64,000 nucleotides of DNA from Pseudomonas mohnii (GTDB lineage: Bacteria > Pseudomonadota > Gammaproteobacteria > Pseudomonadales > Pseudomonadaceae), in contig NZ_FNRV01000001.1 in assembly GCF_900105115.1 (NCBI RefSeq), forward strand, positions 1,736,001 through 1,800,000. Reading direction: 5' to 3'. Under the pieces are notes generated by a model. That model searched no databases, was not told the origin of the DNA, and saw only the letters and a list, made by a program, of their open reading frames with translations. Below are positions 26,688 to 35,904 of the stretch, piece by piece. Position 1 is the first letter of the stretch, and each line of letters opens with the position of its first letter. Position numbers and translations under genes: made by a program.

Positions 26688-27827
26688 TCAGGCATCGCGC
26701 CGCAAATCCGGCGGAATCGGCAGATCATCCTTGAGCGGCTCCGGCCGCTTGCCTTTGCCTGCGCGGTACTGCCGGATCTGATAAACGTAAGCCAGCACCT
26801 GCGCCACCGCCAGATAGAGCCCACCCGGAATTTCCTGCTCAAGCTCGGTGGAGTAATAAATCGACCGCGCCAACGCCGGCGACTCCAGCAACAGAATCTC
26901 GTTGGCCGCCGCGATTTCCCGAATCTTCAGGGCCAGGAAGTCGCTGCCCTTGGCGATCAGCATCGGCGCCCCGCCCTTGTCCGGATCGTATTTGAGCGCC
27001 ACGGCGTAGTGGGTCGGGTTGGTGATGACCACGTCCGCCTGGGGAATTGCCGCCATCATCCGCCGCTGAGACATATCGCGCTGCAGCTGGCGAATCCGCT
27101 GTTTGACCTCTGGGCGCCCTTCCTGATCCTTGTGTTCGTCGCGGATTTCCTGCTTGGTCATCAGCAGTTTCTTGTGGCTTTCCCAAAGCTGTACCGGGAC
27201 ATCCACGGCGGCGATGATGATCAGCCCGCAAGCCATCCACAAGGTGCTCCAGCCCACCACTTGCAGACTGTGGATGATCGCCATTTCCAGCGGTTCATGG
27301 GCGATGCGCAACAAGTCGTCGATGTCGGAGGTCAACACCGCCAGGGCCACGAACAGGACGATGATGAACTTGGCCAGGGCCTTGAGCAATTCCACCAGCG
27401 CCTTGCCGGAAAACATGCGCTTGAGGCCCGGACCGGGGTTCATGCGACTGAATTTGGGCGCCATGGAACCCGCGGCGAACAACCAGCCACCGAGTGAAAT
27501 CGGTCCGATAATCGCCGCCAGCACCATCGCAATCATGAAGGGTTGAATCGACCAGAGCGCGATTTTCCCTGAATGCATGAGGTAGGTGGCCATGGATCGC
27601 TGATCCAGAATCACCTCCCGCGGCAGCGAAAAATTCAGGCGCATCAGCTCCATCATGTCTTGCGCCATGACCCCGCCGAAAATCAGCAGCGCACTGGCAC
27701 CGACGAGCATGATGGCCAGGGTGTTCAGCTCCTTGGAGCGGGCAATTTCGCCCTTCTCCCGGGCATCCTTTTTCTTTTTCTCCGTGGGGTCTTCTGTTTT
27801 GTCCTGACCGCTTTCGCTCTCTGCCAT
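26688..27827 (-). CDS. flhB: Flagellar export switch protein FlhB
   Basis: Inner-membrane export component that switches substrate class from rod/hook to filament after autocleavage. 379 residues. A charged N-terminus (DKTEDPTEKKKKDAREKGE), four membrane helices (about 30-215), a linker helix and the cytoplasmic domain with the autocleavage site NPTH in DVVITNPTHYAVALKYD follow. The tail is Pro-rich. It follows fliR by 3 nt. Compare with the 109-residue FlhB-like protein at 10063-10392, which lacks NPTH. Confidence 0.95.
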   Translation of the reverse strand: MAESESGQDKTEDPTEKKKKDAREKGEIARSKELNTLAIMLVGASALLIFGGVMAQDMMELMRLNFSLPREVILDQRSMATYLMHSGKIALWSIQPFMIAMVLAAIIGPISLGGWLFAAGSMAPKFSRMNPGPGLKRMFSGKALVELLKALAKFIIVLFVALAVLTSDIDDLLRIAHEPLEMAIIHSLQVVGWSTLWMACGLIIIAAVDVPVQLWESHKKLLMTKQEIRDEHKDQEGRPEVKQRIRQLQRDMSQRRMMAAIPQADVVITNPTHYAVALKYDPDKGGAPMLIAKGSDFLALKIREIAAANEILLLESPALARSIYYSTELEQEIPGGLYLAVAQVLAYVYQIRQYRAGKGKRPEPLKDDLPIPPDLRRDA

Positions 27828-27830
27828 GAC

Positions 27831-28613
27831 TCAGCGCGCCTGTACCAGTTCGCGTAAAAACTGCAAGGCCTCGGAGGCCATCGGTTGATACTGATTGAGA
27901 ATGTCCGCCAGCCCGACCCAGACGGTAAACAGCCCGAGCACCAGCGTCAGTGGAAAACCTATGGAGAAAATGTTCAATTGCGGCGCCGCCCGGGTCATCA
28001 CGCCAAAGGCGATGTTGATCACCAGCAACGCCGTGATCGCCGGCAACACCAGCAGCAGCGCCGCACCCAGCACCCAGCCGAGCTTGCCGGCCAGCTCCCA
28101 GTAATGATTGACCGTCAAGCCACTACCGACCGGCAGCGTAGTGAAGCTTTCAGTGAGCACCTCGAACACCACCAGATGGCCGTTCATCGAGAGGAACAAC
28201 AGCGTCACCAGCATGGTGAAGAATTGCCCGATCACCGCCACCGACACACCGTTGGTGGGGTCGACCATGGACGCGAAGCCCATGCCCATCTGAATGGCGA
28301 CGATTTGCCCCGCCACGACGAAGGCCTGGAAGAACAACTGCAACGAGAAGCCCATTACCGCACCGATGAGGATCTGCTCGGCAATCAGCAACAACCCACT
28401 CAGGTCCAGGGCATGCACCGGCGGCATGGGGGGCAGGCCCGGCGCGATGACCACGGTGATCGCCACGGCGAAATACAGGCGTACCCGCCGGGGCACCAGG
28501 GTCGTGCCGAAAACCGGCATGACCATCAGCAGCGACCCCACGCGAAACAGCGGCAACATGAATGCTGCCACCCAGGTACTGATCTGGGTGTCGGTCAATG
28601 CGAGCAGCGACAT
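27831..28613 (-). CDS. fliR: Flagellar export protein FliR
   Basis: Multi-pass inner-membrane protein of the export channel, one copy with five FliP and four FliQ. 260 residues, six to seven hydrophobic helices, with family segments FRVGSLLMVMPVFGTTLVPRR and MGMGFASMVDPTNG. Gene spacing is 3 nt to both fliQ and flhB. Confidence 0.94.
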   Translation of the reverse strand: MSLLALTDTQISTWVAAFMLPLFRVGSLLMVMPVFGTTLVPRRVRLYFAVAITVVIAPGLPPMPPVHALDLSGLLLIAEQILIGAVMGFSLQLFFQAFVVAGQIVAIQMGMGFASMVDPTNGVSVAVIGQFFTMLVTLLFLSMNGHLVVFEVLTESFTTLPVGSGLTVNHYWELAGKLGWVLGAALLLVLPAITALLVINIAFGVMTRAAPQLNIFSIGFPLTLVLGLFTVWVGLADILNQYQPMASEALQFLRELVQAR

Positions 28614-28616
28614 GGT

Positions 28617-28886
28617 TTAACCAATGACCTGCGGAATGCTGCCGTACAACTGCTGGATGTACTCCATGAAGGTTTGCACCAACCACGGACCAACAACGAT
28701 CAGCGTCACCAGCATCACCAACAGACGCGGCAAAAAGCTCAGGGTCTGTTCGTTGATCTGGGTGGCGGCCTGGAACATCGCCACCAACAGACCCACCAGC
28801 AAACTGGGGATGACCAGCACGGCCACCATCATGGTGGTCAACCACAGTGCTTCGCGGAAGATATCGACGGCGACTTCAGGCGTCAT
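28617..28886 (-). CDS. fliQ: Flagellar export protein FliQ
   Basis: Small two-helix membrane protein of the export channel. 89 residues, opening [18 protein letters not shown] and a central charged loop ([19 protein letters not shown]), both typical of FliQ. The start overlaps the fliP stop by 4 nt. Confidence 0.94.
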   Translation of the reverse strand: MTPEVAVDIFREALWLTTMMVAVLVIPSLLVGLLVAMFQAATQINEQTLSFLPRLLVMLVTLIVVGPWLVQTFMEYIQQLYGSIPQVIG

Positions 28887-29641
28887 GGCGACACACCGCC
28901 AAAACTGCTGGCCAGGGTGCCGATGATCAACGCCCAGCCATCCACCAGTACAAACAGCATGATTTTGAACGGCAGGGAGATGATCAGAGGCGACAGCATC
29001 ATCATACCCATGGCCATCAGCACACTGGCCACGACCAGGTCGATGATCAGGAACGGAATGAAGATCATGAAGCCGATCTGAAACGCGGTTTTGAGCTCCG
29101 ACGTCACGAATGCCGGCACCAGGATGGTCAGTGGCGCCTGATCAGGCGTGGCAATGTCGGTGCGCTTGGACAGGCGCATGAACAGCTCCAGATCGCTGGT
29201 GCGGGTCTGGGCGAGCATGAAGTCCTTGATCGGCACCTGGGCCTTGGCCACGGCATCCTGGGCGGTGAGTTTCTCTGCCAGGTACGGCTGCAAGGCATCC
29301 TGGTTAACGCGATCGAACACCGGCGCCATGATGAACAGGGTCAGGAACAGCGCCATGCCCGTGAGAATCTGGTTCGACGGCGTCTGCTGCAGGCCCAGGG
29401 CCTGACGCAGGATCGAAAAGACGATGATGATCCGGGTGAAACTGGTCATCAGCATGACGAACGCCGGGATGAAACTCAGCGCGGTCATGATCAGCAGGAT
29501 CTGCAGGCTGACCGAGTACTCCTGCGCGCCCTGGGCATTGGTGCCCAGGGTAATCGCCGGGATTGATAGCGGATCGGCGGCGAACGCCAGCGGCGCGGCC
29601 AGCATCAGCGCCAGCGTCAAGACGATGCGTAACGCACCCAT
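28883..29641 (-). CDS. fliP: Flagellar export protein FliP
   Basis: Channel-forming export protein. 252 residues: an N-terminal signal segment (about 1-22), then helices with signatures [21 protein letters not shown] and [15 protein letters not shown], and a C-terminal part [17 protein letters not shown]. The ATG shares its A with the fliO TAA stop, so the two are coupled. Confidence 0.95.
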   Translation of the reverse strand: MGALRIVLTLALMLAAPLAFAADPLSIPAITLGTNAQGAQEYSVSLQILLIMTALSFIPAFVMLMTSFTRIIIVFSILRQALGLQQTPSNQILTGMALFLTLFIMAPVFDRVNQDALQPYLAEKLTAQDAVAKAQVPIKDFMLAQTRTSDLELFMRLSKRTDIATPDQAPLTILVPAFVTSELKTAFQIGFMIFIPFLIIDLVVASVLMAMGMMMLSPLIISLPFKIMLFVLVDGWALIIGTLASSFGGVSP

Positions 29642-30087
29642 TACTTCTTATCCTTCTGATCCTTGCCCAACAGCTCCATCAGGCGCTGGGCAAACTCGGG
29701 GGTCGTCGACTCGGTATCGGGCACCTGCACCGGCTCCTTGAGCACATGCAACGCCGTGATGGTGCCAGGGCTCAGACCCAGAAGAATCTGCTCGTTGCCG
29801 ACTTGCACCAGCATCAAACGGTCACGCGGGCCCAGGGCACGGGAACCGATCAGTTCGATCACCTGCCCCTTGCCGGCCGGCCCGGCCTGCTGAACCCGGC
29901 GCAACAGCCAGGCGAGAAAAAAAATCAGCCCCAGCACCAGCAGCAAGCCGAATACCAGTTGCGTCAATTGCCCGCCCACACCGCTGCCGACCGCGGGTAC
30001 GGCAGCGGCGTTCGCAACCGTCGCCACCGGTTCGGCCGCCAGCACGCTGAGCGGCAACGCCAGCACAAACCCCAGAAGCCTTTTCAC
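29641..30087 (-). CDS. fliO: Flagellar export chaperone FliO
   Basis: Assembly factor for the FliP ring. 148 residues: a short signal-like N-terminus ([17 protein letters not shown]), one strong membrane helix (about 44-64) followed by a basic cytoplasmic stretch, and a small beta domain ([20 protein letters not shown]) typical of FliO. The gene follows fliN without a gap. Confidence 0.9.
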   Translation of the reverse strand: MKRLLGFVLALPLSVLAAEPVATVANAAAVPAVGSGVGGQLTQLVFGLLLVLGLIFFLAWLLRRVQQAGPAGKGQVIELIGSRALGPRDRLMLVQVGNEQILLGLSPGTITALHVLKEPVQVPDTESTTPEFAQRLMELLGKDQKDKK

Positions 30088-30546
30088 TCAGCGCAGCTTC
30101 TTGATGCGTTCGCTTGGGCTGATCACGTCGGTCAGGCGGATGCCGAACTTCTCGTTGACCACCACCACTTCGCCGTGGGCAATCAGCGTGCCGTTGACCA
30201 ACACATCCAGAGGCTCGCCGGCCAGGCGATCGAGTTCGATCACCGAACCCTGGTTGAGCTGCAGCAGGTTGCGGATGTTGATGTCGGTGCTGCCGACTTC
30301 CATGGAGATCGACACCGGAATGTCGAGAATCACGTCCAGGTTCGGACCCTCGAGACTGACCGGCTCGTTGTTTTTCGGCGAGCTGCCGAATTCTTCCATG
30401 GGCAAGCGATTGGATGACGAACTGGCCGCATCGGCGGCCAGCAAGGCATCGATGTCGTCCTGCCCTGCATCACCGGTTTCTTCCAGGGCCGCAGCCCATT
30501 CGTCCGCCAGCGCCTGGTCGTCCTGGGTATTCATGTCGTTTGCCAT
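30088..30546 (-). CDS. fliN: Flagellar switch protein FliN
   Basis: C-ring component. 152 residues: an acidic N-terminal extension (about 1-55) with the peptide GQDDIDALLAAD at 28-39, then the SpoA domain (about 75-150, ILDIPVSISMEVGSTDINIR). The ATG at 30546 is preferred over one seven codons upstream because it gives MANDMNTQDD, the usual Pseudomonas start. It lies 69 nt after fliM. Confidence 0.94.
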   Translation of the reverse strand: MANDMNTQDDQALADEWAAALEETGDAGQDDIDALLAADAASSSSNRLPMEEFGSSPKNNEPVSLEGPNLDVILDIPVSISMEVGSTDINIRNLLQLNQGSVIELDRLAGEPLDVLVNGTLIAHGEVVVVNEKFGIRLTDVISPSERIKKLR

Positions 30547-30615
30547 CTCGTGTTCCTCGGCAGGCAACCATTCGATTGGAAGCCGTCAGTTAAAAGCGAA
30601 TGTTTAGGGCGCCTG

Positions 30616-31584
30616 TCAGCGGCGTTCGATCGGCTCGATCACCTGCAACGCGAGGTTGCCTTTGTGCGAGCCCATCTTGACCTTGAAGGCCGGCACACCG
30701 TTGGCGCGCATGATCATCTCTTCCGGCATTTCCACCGGGATCACATCCCCCGGCTGCATGTGCAGGATGTCGCGCAGGCGCAGCTGGCGACGGGCAACCG
30801 TGGCGCCGATTGGCACGTCGACATCCATGACGTCCTGGCGCAATGCATTGACCCAACGCTCGTCCTGATCGTCGAGGTCCGACTGGAAACCGGCGTCGAG
30901 CATTTCGCGCACCGGCTCGATCATCGAGTACGGCATGGTCACGTGCAGGTCACCGCCACCGCCATCGAGTTCGATGTGGAATGTCGAGACCACAATGGCT
31001 TCGCTCGGACCGACGATGTTGGCCATGGCCGGGTTCACTTCCGAGTTGATGTACTCGAAGTTCACTTCCATGATCGCCTGCCAGGCCTCCTTCAGATCGA
31101 CGAAGGCCTGTTCCAGCACCATGCGCACGACACGCAGCTCGGTCGGGGTGAATTCACGACCTTCGATCTTCGCGTGACGGCCGTCACCACCAAAGAAGTT
31201 GTCCACCAGCTTGAACACCAGTTTGGCGTCGAGGATGAACAGCGCGGTACCGCGAAGCGGCTTGATCTTGACCAGGTTGAGACTGGTCGGCACGTATAGC
31301 GAGTGCACGTATTCGCCGAATTTCATCACCTGCACGCCACCGACCGCCACGTCTGCCGAGCGGCGCAGCATGTTGAACATGCTGATGCGTGTGTAGCGGG
31401 CGAAACGCTCGTTGATCATTTCCAGGGTCGGCATGCGTCCACGGACGATGCGATCCTGGCTGGTCAGGTCATAGCTTTTGACGCTGCCGGGTTCGGCAAC
31501 GGTATCGGTCTGTACCAGACCATCGTCAACGCCATGCAACAGCGCGTCGATCTCATCCTGGGACAGCAGGTCTTGCACGGCCAT
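30616..31584 (-). CDS. fliM: Flagellar switch protein FliM
   Basis: Main CheY-P target in the C-ring. 322 residues: the N-terminal CheY-binding peptide LSQDEIDALLHG at 7-18, a middle CheC-like domain with the GGXG-like segment (FFGGDGRHAKIEGREFTPTE), and a C-terminal SpoA domain (LRLRDILHMQPGDVIPVEM). It lies 9 nt after fliL. Confidence 0.95.
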   Translation of the reverse strand: MAVQDLLSQDEIDALLHGVDDGLVQTDTVAEPGSVKSYDLTSQDRIVRGRMPTLEMINERFARYTRISMFNMLRRSADVAVGGVQVMKFGEYVHSLYVPTSLNLVKIKPLRGTALFILDAKLVFKLVDNFFGGDGRHAKIEGREFTPTELRVVRMVLEQAFVDLKEAWQAIMEVNFEYINSEVNPAMANIVGPSEAIVVSTFHIELDGGGGDLHVTMPYSMIEPVREMLDAGFQSDLDDQDERWVNALRQDVMDVDVPIGATVARRQLRLRDILHMQPGDVIPVEMPEEMIMRANGVPAFKVKMGSHKGNLALQVIEPIERR

Positions 31585-31593
31585 GTCGTGTTC

Positions 31594-32094
31594 CTACTGC
31601 AGTACGAAATTAGTGAAAAGCAACTGTTCGATGACCACTTTGCCAAGTTCTTTCTGCGCCACTTCCTGGACGCTGGCCGTGGCCTTCTGGCGCAACATTT
31701 CCTGGCCGACCGGCGACGCGAGCGTGGCGAAGTCTTGCCCGGAGAACAGCATGACCAGGTTATTGCGGATCACTGGCATGTGAACCTTCAGTGCATCCAG
31801 ATCAGCCTGGTTGCGGGCCAGCATGGTGATGCTCACCTGCATGTAGCGTTGACGGCCGTTCTGGTTGAAGTTGGCCACGAACGCCGGCGCCATGGATTCG
31901 AAAATCGCGGGCTGCTTGCCGACCGGAGCGGTCTCAGCCACGGCAACAGGCTTGCTCTGGTTACTGTGCATGAAGTACCAGGTCGCCCCCACGGACAAGC
32001 CGATCGCCAGTAGCACAGCCACCACGATCAAGATAACCAGCTTGAGTTTGCCTTTGGTTGCGGGGTCTTTTACTGCTGCGTCGCTCTTCGCCAT
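31594..32094 (-). CDS. fliL: Flagellar basal body-associated protein FliL
   Basis: Single-pass membrane protein around the stators that supports torque, especially on surfaces. 166 residues: a basic cytoplasmic N-terminus, one helix (about 18-40, VILIVVAVLLAIGLSVGATW), and a periplasmic SPFH-like domain (about 65-166). A good sigma-54 site lies about 50 nt upstream, so it should head fliLMNOPQR-flhB. Confidence 0.93.
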   Translation of the reverse strand: MAKSDAAVKDPATKGKLKLVILIVVAVLLAIGLSVGATWYFMHSNQSKPVAVAETAPVGKQPAIFESMAPAFVANFNQNGRQRYMQVSITMLARNQADLDALKVHMPVIRNNLVMLFSGQDFATLASPVGQEMLRQKATASVQEVAQKELGKVVIEQLLFTNFVLQ

Positions 32095-32144
32095 GCCAAT
32101 AATCCGTCACTATTCGGGTTTTCACAGTCGCACGGCAAGGCAAG

Positions 32145-32160
32145 AGCAAGTGTTATGCCA
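32145..32160 (-). promoter_or_regulatory. Sigma-54 promoter of fliL
   Basis: Minus-strand TGGCATAACACTTGCT has the invariant GG and GC 10 nt apart and differs from the TGGCACG-N4-TTGCW consensus at two places. The predicted transcript start is near 32133, about 40 nt before fliL. Confidence 0.7.
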
Positions 32161-32218
32161 GAAGTATCGGAATGGAGATGGGTGGGGATGCATACGATCT
32201 GAAGCACGCCGCAACACC

Positions 32219-32312
32219 CTGTGGGAGCGGGCTTGCCCGCGATGGTGGTGTAACAATCAACGAACATGCTGAATGTAATAGCCCCATCGCGGGCAAGCCC
32301 GCTCCCACAGGG
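32219..32312. repeat. REP pair (second REP type) between fliK and fliL
   Basis: Two inverted copies of GGGAGCGGGCTTGCCCGCGAT (32223 region and 32285-32310), about 40 bp apart. The core differs from the GCGAGCAGGCTCGC type elsewhere in this window. It sits just after the fliK stop and upstream of the fliL promoter, where it could also damp readthrough. Confidence 0.85.
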
Positions 32313-32329
32313 TTATGTATCTGGCGGAA

Positions 32330-33703
32330 TCAGGCGTAGTAGTCGACAGCACTGGAGCCGATCACGCTGGTCGTTGTCGCAGCCACTTCAGCCACGCTCG
32401 AGGCGATATCGTCATCCACGGAGTCGAGGCGGCCACCACTGGTACTGGTTCGCCCACTCTGCCCTTGATGAGCCTGATCCTGTCCTTGCTGCGACCCACG
32501 GGACTGGTCGGACACGTTGACATCGACCTGCCCCATGCCCTGCTGCGCGAACATGTCACGTAACCGATGCATCTGCCCGTCGAGTGCCTCGCGAACAGCC
32601 GGATGAGCGCTCATGAACGTCACCTGGGTCTGTTGATCCGGCACCATGTTGACCCGAATGTCGAGGCGCCCCAGTTCTGCTGGCTGCAACTGAATGTCAG
32701 CCGCCTTCAGATTGGCACTCGACAGGTACATGACACGATTGACCACTTCGTCGGTCCAGCCACTCTGATGCATGGCGATCGGCTGGTTCACGGGCAATGC
32801 GTTGGCGGTTTTCGGCGTGGCTGCCTGAGTCAATGCCGCCAGACGGTTGGCGAAATCATCGACCCGAGTGTCGCTGCTGGCGGATTTGAGATCCTTCAAA
32901 CCGTCATCGATCAGACCACTGAACGCCTTGTCCCCCCCTTGGCTGGTGCTGTCCTTGTCGGCTTGCACTTCGAGCATGCTCGCCATACCGGCGGCAAAAC
33001 TCTGTGCCGAGGTCGGCTCTCCTTCAGCCTGCGCCTGTGCGGAGGTCGGTGCCGCTTTCGGCTGCGCCTGACTGGATGCGGAAACGTGGCCGCTCTGCTC
33101 CATCGCCATGCGAACAGCCGGTAACGCGTCAAGGGGATCGGCTTCGGGATCGAAATCGGGATTCGTGGTCGCGGCGGCCGCCGTCGTTGTCGTTGTCGCT
33201 GGCGCTGTCACCGCTGCGGCGACTGGCGCTTCAGCCGAGGGCTGTACAGTTTCAGCCACTGGCGGCGTTGTCGGCACAGGGGCGGTCACCACCGGCTGCA
33301 CGGTCTCCATCATGGCCGGATCGAGCGCCGGGTCAACTGGCGCTGTATCGGCAGCCAGGGTCTGCGCGGCATCCGAAGCACTATCGCTGGCGACCTTGTC
33401 ATCGCCCTGCGCCGGTTTATCGGCGGGCAAGGTTTTGCCGCTATCGGCAACCGTCGGTTCCGGGGCGGCAGATTTATCGCCGGCGATGTCTTTTTTTCCG
33501 GCGTTGTCGGGAGCTGTTTCGCGTGCCGGCTTGGCCGATCCGTCTGCCGCTGCAACGGGTTTGTTCTCGGCTTGCCTGGCGTAGACCTGCGCGAAGCTGG
33601 AGGCCTTGTCCCCGGGCTCAGCGGTTGGCGCCGTGGAATTGGCGGCAGCTTGAGTCTTGGCCTGCGCGGCGGCCTGAAGAAGTGAATTGGGGGTAACGGG
33701 CAT
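32330..33703 (-). CDS. fliK: Flagellar hook-length control protein FliK
   Basis: Secreted molecular ruler that triggers the FlhB substrate switch. 457 residues: a long Ala/Thr/Asp-rich disordered N-terminal part (about 20-330) and a conserved C-terminal Flg_hook domain (about 330-415, MHQSGWTDEVVNRVMYLSSA, LQPAELGRLDIRVNMV), then a Gln/Ser-rich tail. It has its own sigma-54 site 50-66 nt upstream. A second FliK-like protein is at 8492-10066. Confidence 0.92.
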   Translation of the reverse strand: MPVTPNSLLQAAAQAKTQAAANSTAPTAEPGDKASSFAQVYARQAENKPVAAADGSAKPARETAPDNAGKKDIAGDKSAAPEPTVADSGKTLPADKPAQGDDKVASDSASDAAQTLAADTAPVDPALDPAMMETVQPVVTAPVPTTPPVAETVQPSAEAPVAAAVTAPATTTTTAAAATTNPDFDPEADPLDALPAVRMAMEQSGHVSASSQAQPKAAPTSAQAQAEGEPTSAQSFAAGMASMLEVQADKDSTSQGGDKAFSGLIDDGLKDLKSASSDTRVDDFANRLAALTQAATPKTANALPVNQPIAMHQSGWTDEVVNRVMYLSSANLKAADIQLQPAELGRLDIRVNMVPDQQTQVTFMSAHPAVREALDGQMHRLRDMFAQQGMGQVDVNVSDQSRGSQQGQDQAHQGQSGRTSTSGGRLDSVDDDIASSVAEVAATTTSVIGSSAVDYYA

Positions 33704-33753
33704 GAAACGGTCTCCGCTGCACTGGGCTCGTAGGTACAGTTGGGGGAGATTAC

Positions 33754-33769
33754 TGCAAGGGTCGCGCCA
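33754..33769 (-). promoter_or_regulatory. Sigma-54 promoter of fliK
   Basis: Minus-strand TGGCGCGACCCTTGCA differs from TGGCACG-N4-TTGCW at a single position, with GG and GC 10 nt apart. Predicted transcript start is near 33743, 40 nt before fliK. Confidence 0.75.
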
Positions 33770-33792
33770 GTTTTGTTCAAACGGTGCCGTGA

Positions 33793-34158
33793 CTAGCGCC
33801 GAATGATCAAACTGGCGGAGAGCGAACGCCGTCGCTCCTCCTCATAGAGCGGTCGAACGAACGCGAATTCGCGATCGATTTCCGCGACAAGCGCCTCAGC
33901 GCCTGAAAGATTTTGCCCTTGAGCCTTCAGCTCCAGCTCATGACACAGGTCAGCCAGGCGAATCGCGCCCATGTTGCTGCTACTGCCCTTGAAGCTGTGG
34001 GCCATCTCAAGGATCTGCGTAGCGTCGGCGGCCTGTTTCAGCAGCTGCAAGCGCTGTTCGGAATCAGCGAGAAAGGTATCCACCAGGATCGGATACTCGC
34101 CCTCCATGACCTCTTGCAACGCGCTCAGCACGTCCGGGTCGAGATGTGTGTCTGCCAC
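33793..34158 (-). CDS. hptB: Histidine phosphotransfer protein HptB
   Basis: 121-residue HPt protein with the phosphorylatable His54 in MAHSFKGSSSNMG. In P. aeruginosa HptB passes phosphate from hybrid kinases to HsbR and so links swarming, flagellar genes and biofilm formation. The family match is by the HPt motif plus the adjacent hsbR and hsbA genes. It starts 30 nt after the end of hsbR, in the same orientation. Confidence 0.88.
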   Translation of the reverse strand: MADTHLDPDVLSALQEVMEGEYPILVDTFLADSEQRLQLLKQAADATQILEMAHSFKGSSSNMGAIRLADLCHELELKAQGQNLSGAEALVAEIDREFAFVRPLYEEERRRSLSASLIIRR

Positions 34159-34188
34159 TTGCTCACTCCTTGATCAAGAATGCGCGGA

Positions 34189-35904
34189 TTATGCCAGAGC
34201 CTCCCAGTAAAACTCCACGCGAGCACTACGACCATCGTCGGACCAGCTGGCATTACGCCCCAACTGGCGGATCAGACTGACACCGCGTCCCGACAGACGG
34301 ACAGGATCCAGAGGGCGTTCCAGCACCCGCTCGACATCGAATCCCTTGCCGCTGTCTTCGACGCAAATCGCCAGGCAACCGCCCTCGCCCTCTGGCGTGA
34401 CCTGCAAATGCACCCGGACAAAACCGTCCTGCAACTCATCCAGGCGCACATTGCGCTGTTGGTAGTAGCGGGTAAAACCCGAAGCATCGCGCTTGAGGCC
34501 TGAATCCAGGCCAAGCACACCATGCTCCAGCGCATTGGAATACAACTCGGCCAGCACACTGTAGAGCGCCCCGCTTTGTGCCCGCAGACCGTGAACCTCC
34601 TGCAGCAATTGCAGCAAATAGGGCAACGGATTGAAGCGTTTGAGGGTAGCGGCACGAAACTCGAAACTCACCGACCAGTCCAGCGGGCAGGATTGACCGC
34701 TGTCGGAGTAGACCACCGCGGGCGGATTCAGCCGCGCGGGCTCCAACAGGCTGATTTCGACCATGCTCACGTCGTCGCGCGCTTCGCCGCCAAAGTCCCG
34801 CAGCGCCCGCTCGATCTCTTCGAACAGTGCATCCGGCTGACGATTGAGCGCAAACACCTCTTGCAGTCGCTGCACACCAAACAGCTGTTCGTTGGCATCG
34901 CAAGTGTCGATCACACCGTCGGAGAGCAGGAATACCCGATCCCCGAGCGCCATGGGAAACACTTCAGTGCGATCATCAAAGGCTTGCGAATTCAGCACGC
35001 CGAGGGGCAAATGGCGTGCGGTCAGGGGCGTTCGTTCGCCAGTGGCCATGCTGTGCAGGTAGCCGTCCGGCATGCCGCCATTCCAGACCTCCACCGAACG
35101 TCGCTGAACACTCAGGCACAGCAGCGTTGCGCAGCAGAACATGTCCACCGGCAGGATACGTTTGAGCTTGGCATTCATCTCGCGCAAGGTTTCCGCCAGG
35201 CCATAGCCCTTGGCGGTCATGCCGTAAAAGACCTCAGCCAGGGGCATCGCACCGACGGCTGCCGGCAAACCATGGCCGGTGAAATCACCGAGCAGCACAT
35301 GCATGTCACCCGCCGGGGTAAACGCGGCCAATAACAGATCGCCGTTGAACAGCGCGTAGGGCGATTGCAGGTAACGGATATTAGGGGCGTTGAGGCAGCC
35401 CGAATGGGCCACCTTGTCGAACACGGCCTTCGCCACCCGCTGCTCGTTGAGCAAATACTCGTGGTGCCGGGCGATCTGATCGCGCTGCTGCAGCACGGTG
35501 GCCTGCAATCGTCGCAATCGATCCATCGCCTTGATCTTGGCCGAGAGAATCACCTGGTTGTAAGGCTTTGCCAGAAAGTCGTCGCCGCCCACCTCCAGGC
35601 AACGGGCCAGGGCTTCGCTTTCGGACAATGACGTGAGAAAGATGATCGGCACCAGGGTTTCCCCGGCCAACGCCTTGATCTGCCGGGCGGCTTCGAAGCC
35701 ATCCATCACCGGCATCATCGCGTCCATCAACACCAGTTGCGGACATTGCAGGCGAAAGACTTCGACCGCTTCGGCACCGTTGGCCGCGGTCAGCACCTGA
35801 TGCCCCTGGCGACGAACGATGCTCGACAACAGCATGCGATCTGCCGCGCTGTCTTCGGCAATCAGAATCGTCAGCGATTCGAGTGCAGGCTTCACGGCGA
35901 TCAA
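34189..35904 (-). CDS. hsbR: Response regulator/PP2C phosphatase-kinase HsbR
   Basis: 571 residues in three parts: a receiver (about 10-125, Asp61 in LVLMDAMMPVMDG), a PP2C/SpoIIE phosphatase (about 190-400, GDFTGHGLPAAVGAMPLAEV, LLSDGVIDTCDANEQ) and a C-terminal HATPase anti-sigma-type kinase domain (about 430-570, LYSNALEHGVLGLDSG, GRGVSLIRQLG). HsbR homologs phosphorylate and dephosphorylate the partner-switch protein HsbA under HptB control. The start overlaps the hsbA stop by 4 nt. Confidence 0.9.
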   Translation of the reverse strand: MIAVKPALESLTILIAEDSAADRMLLSSIVRRQGHQVLTAANGAEAVEVFRLQCPQLVLMDAMMPVMDGFEAARQIKALAGETLVPIIFLTSLSESEALARCLEVGGDDFLAKPYNQVILSAKIKAMDRLRRLQATVLQQRDQIARHHEYLLNEQRVAKAVFDKVAHSGCLNAPNIRYLQSPYALFNGDLLLAAFTPAGDMHVLLGDFTGHGLPAAVGAMPLAEVFYGMTAKGYGLAETLREMNAKLKRILPVDMFCCATLLCLSVQRRSVEVWNGGMPDGYLHSMATGERTPLTARHLPLGVLNSQAFDDRTEVFPMALGDRVFLLSDGVIDTCDANEQLFGVQRLQEVFALNRQPDALFEEIERALRDFGGEARDDVSMVEISLLEPARLNPPAVVYSDSGQSCPLDWSVSFEFRAATLKRFNPLPYLLQLLQEVHGLRAQSGALYSVLAELYSNALEHGVLGLDSGLKRDASGFTRYYQQRNVRLDELQDGFVRVHLQVTPEGEGGCLAICVEDSGKGFDVERVLERPLDPVRLSGRGVSLIRQLGRNASWSDDGRSARVEFYWEALA

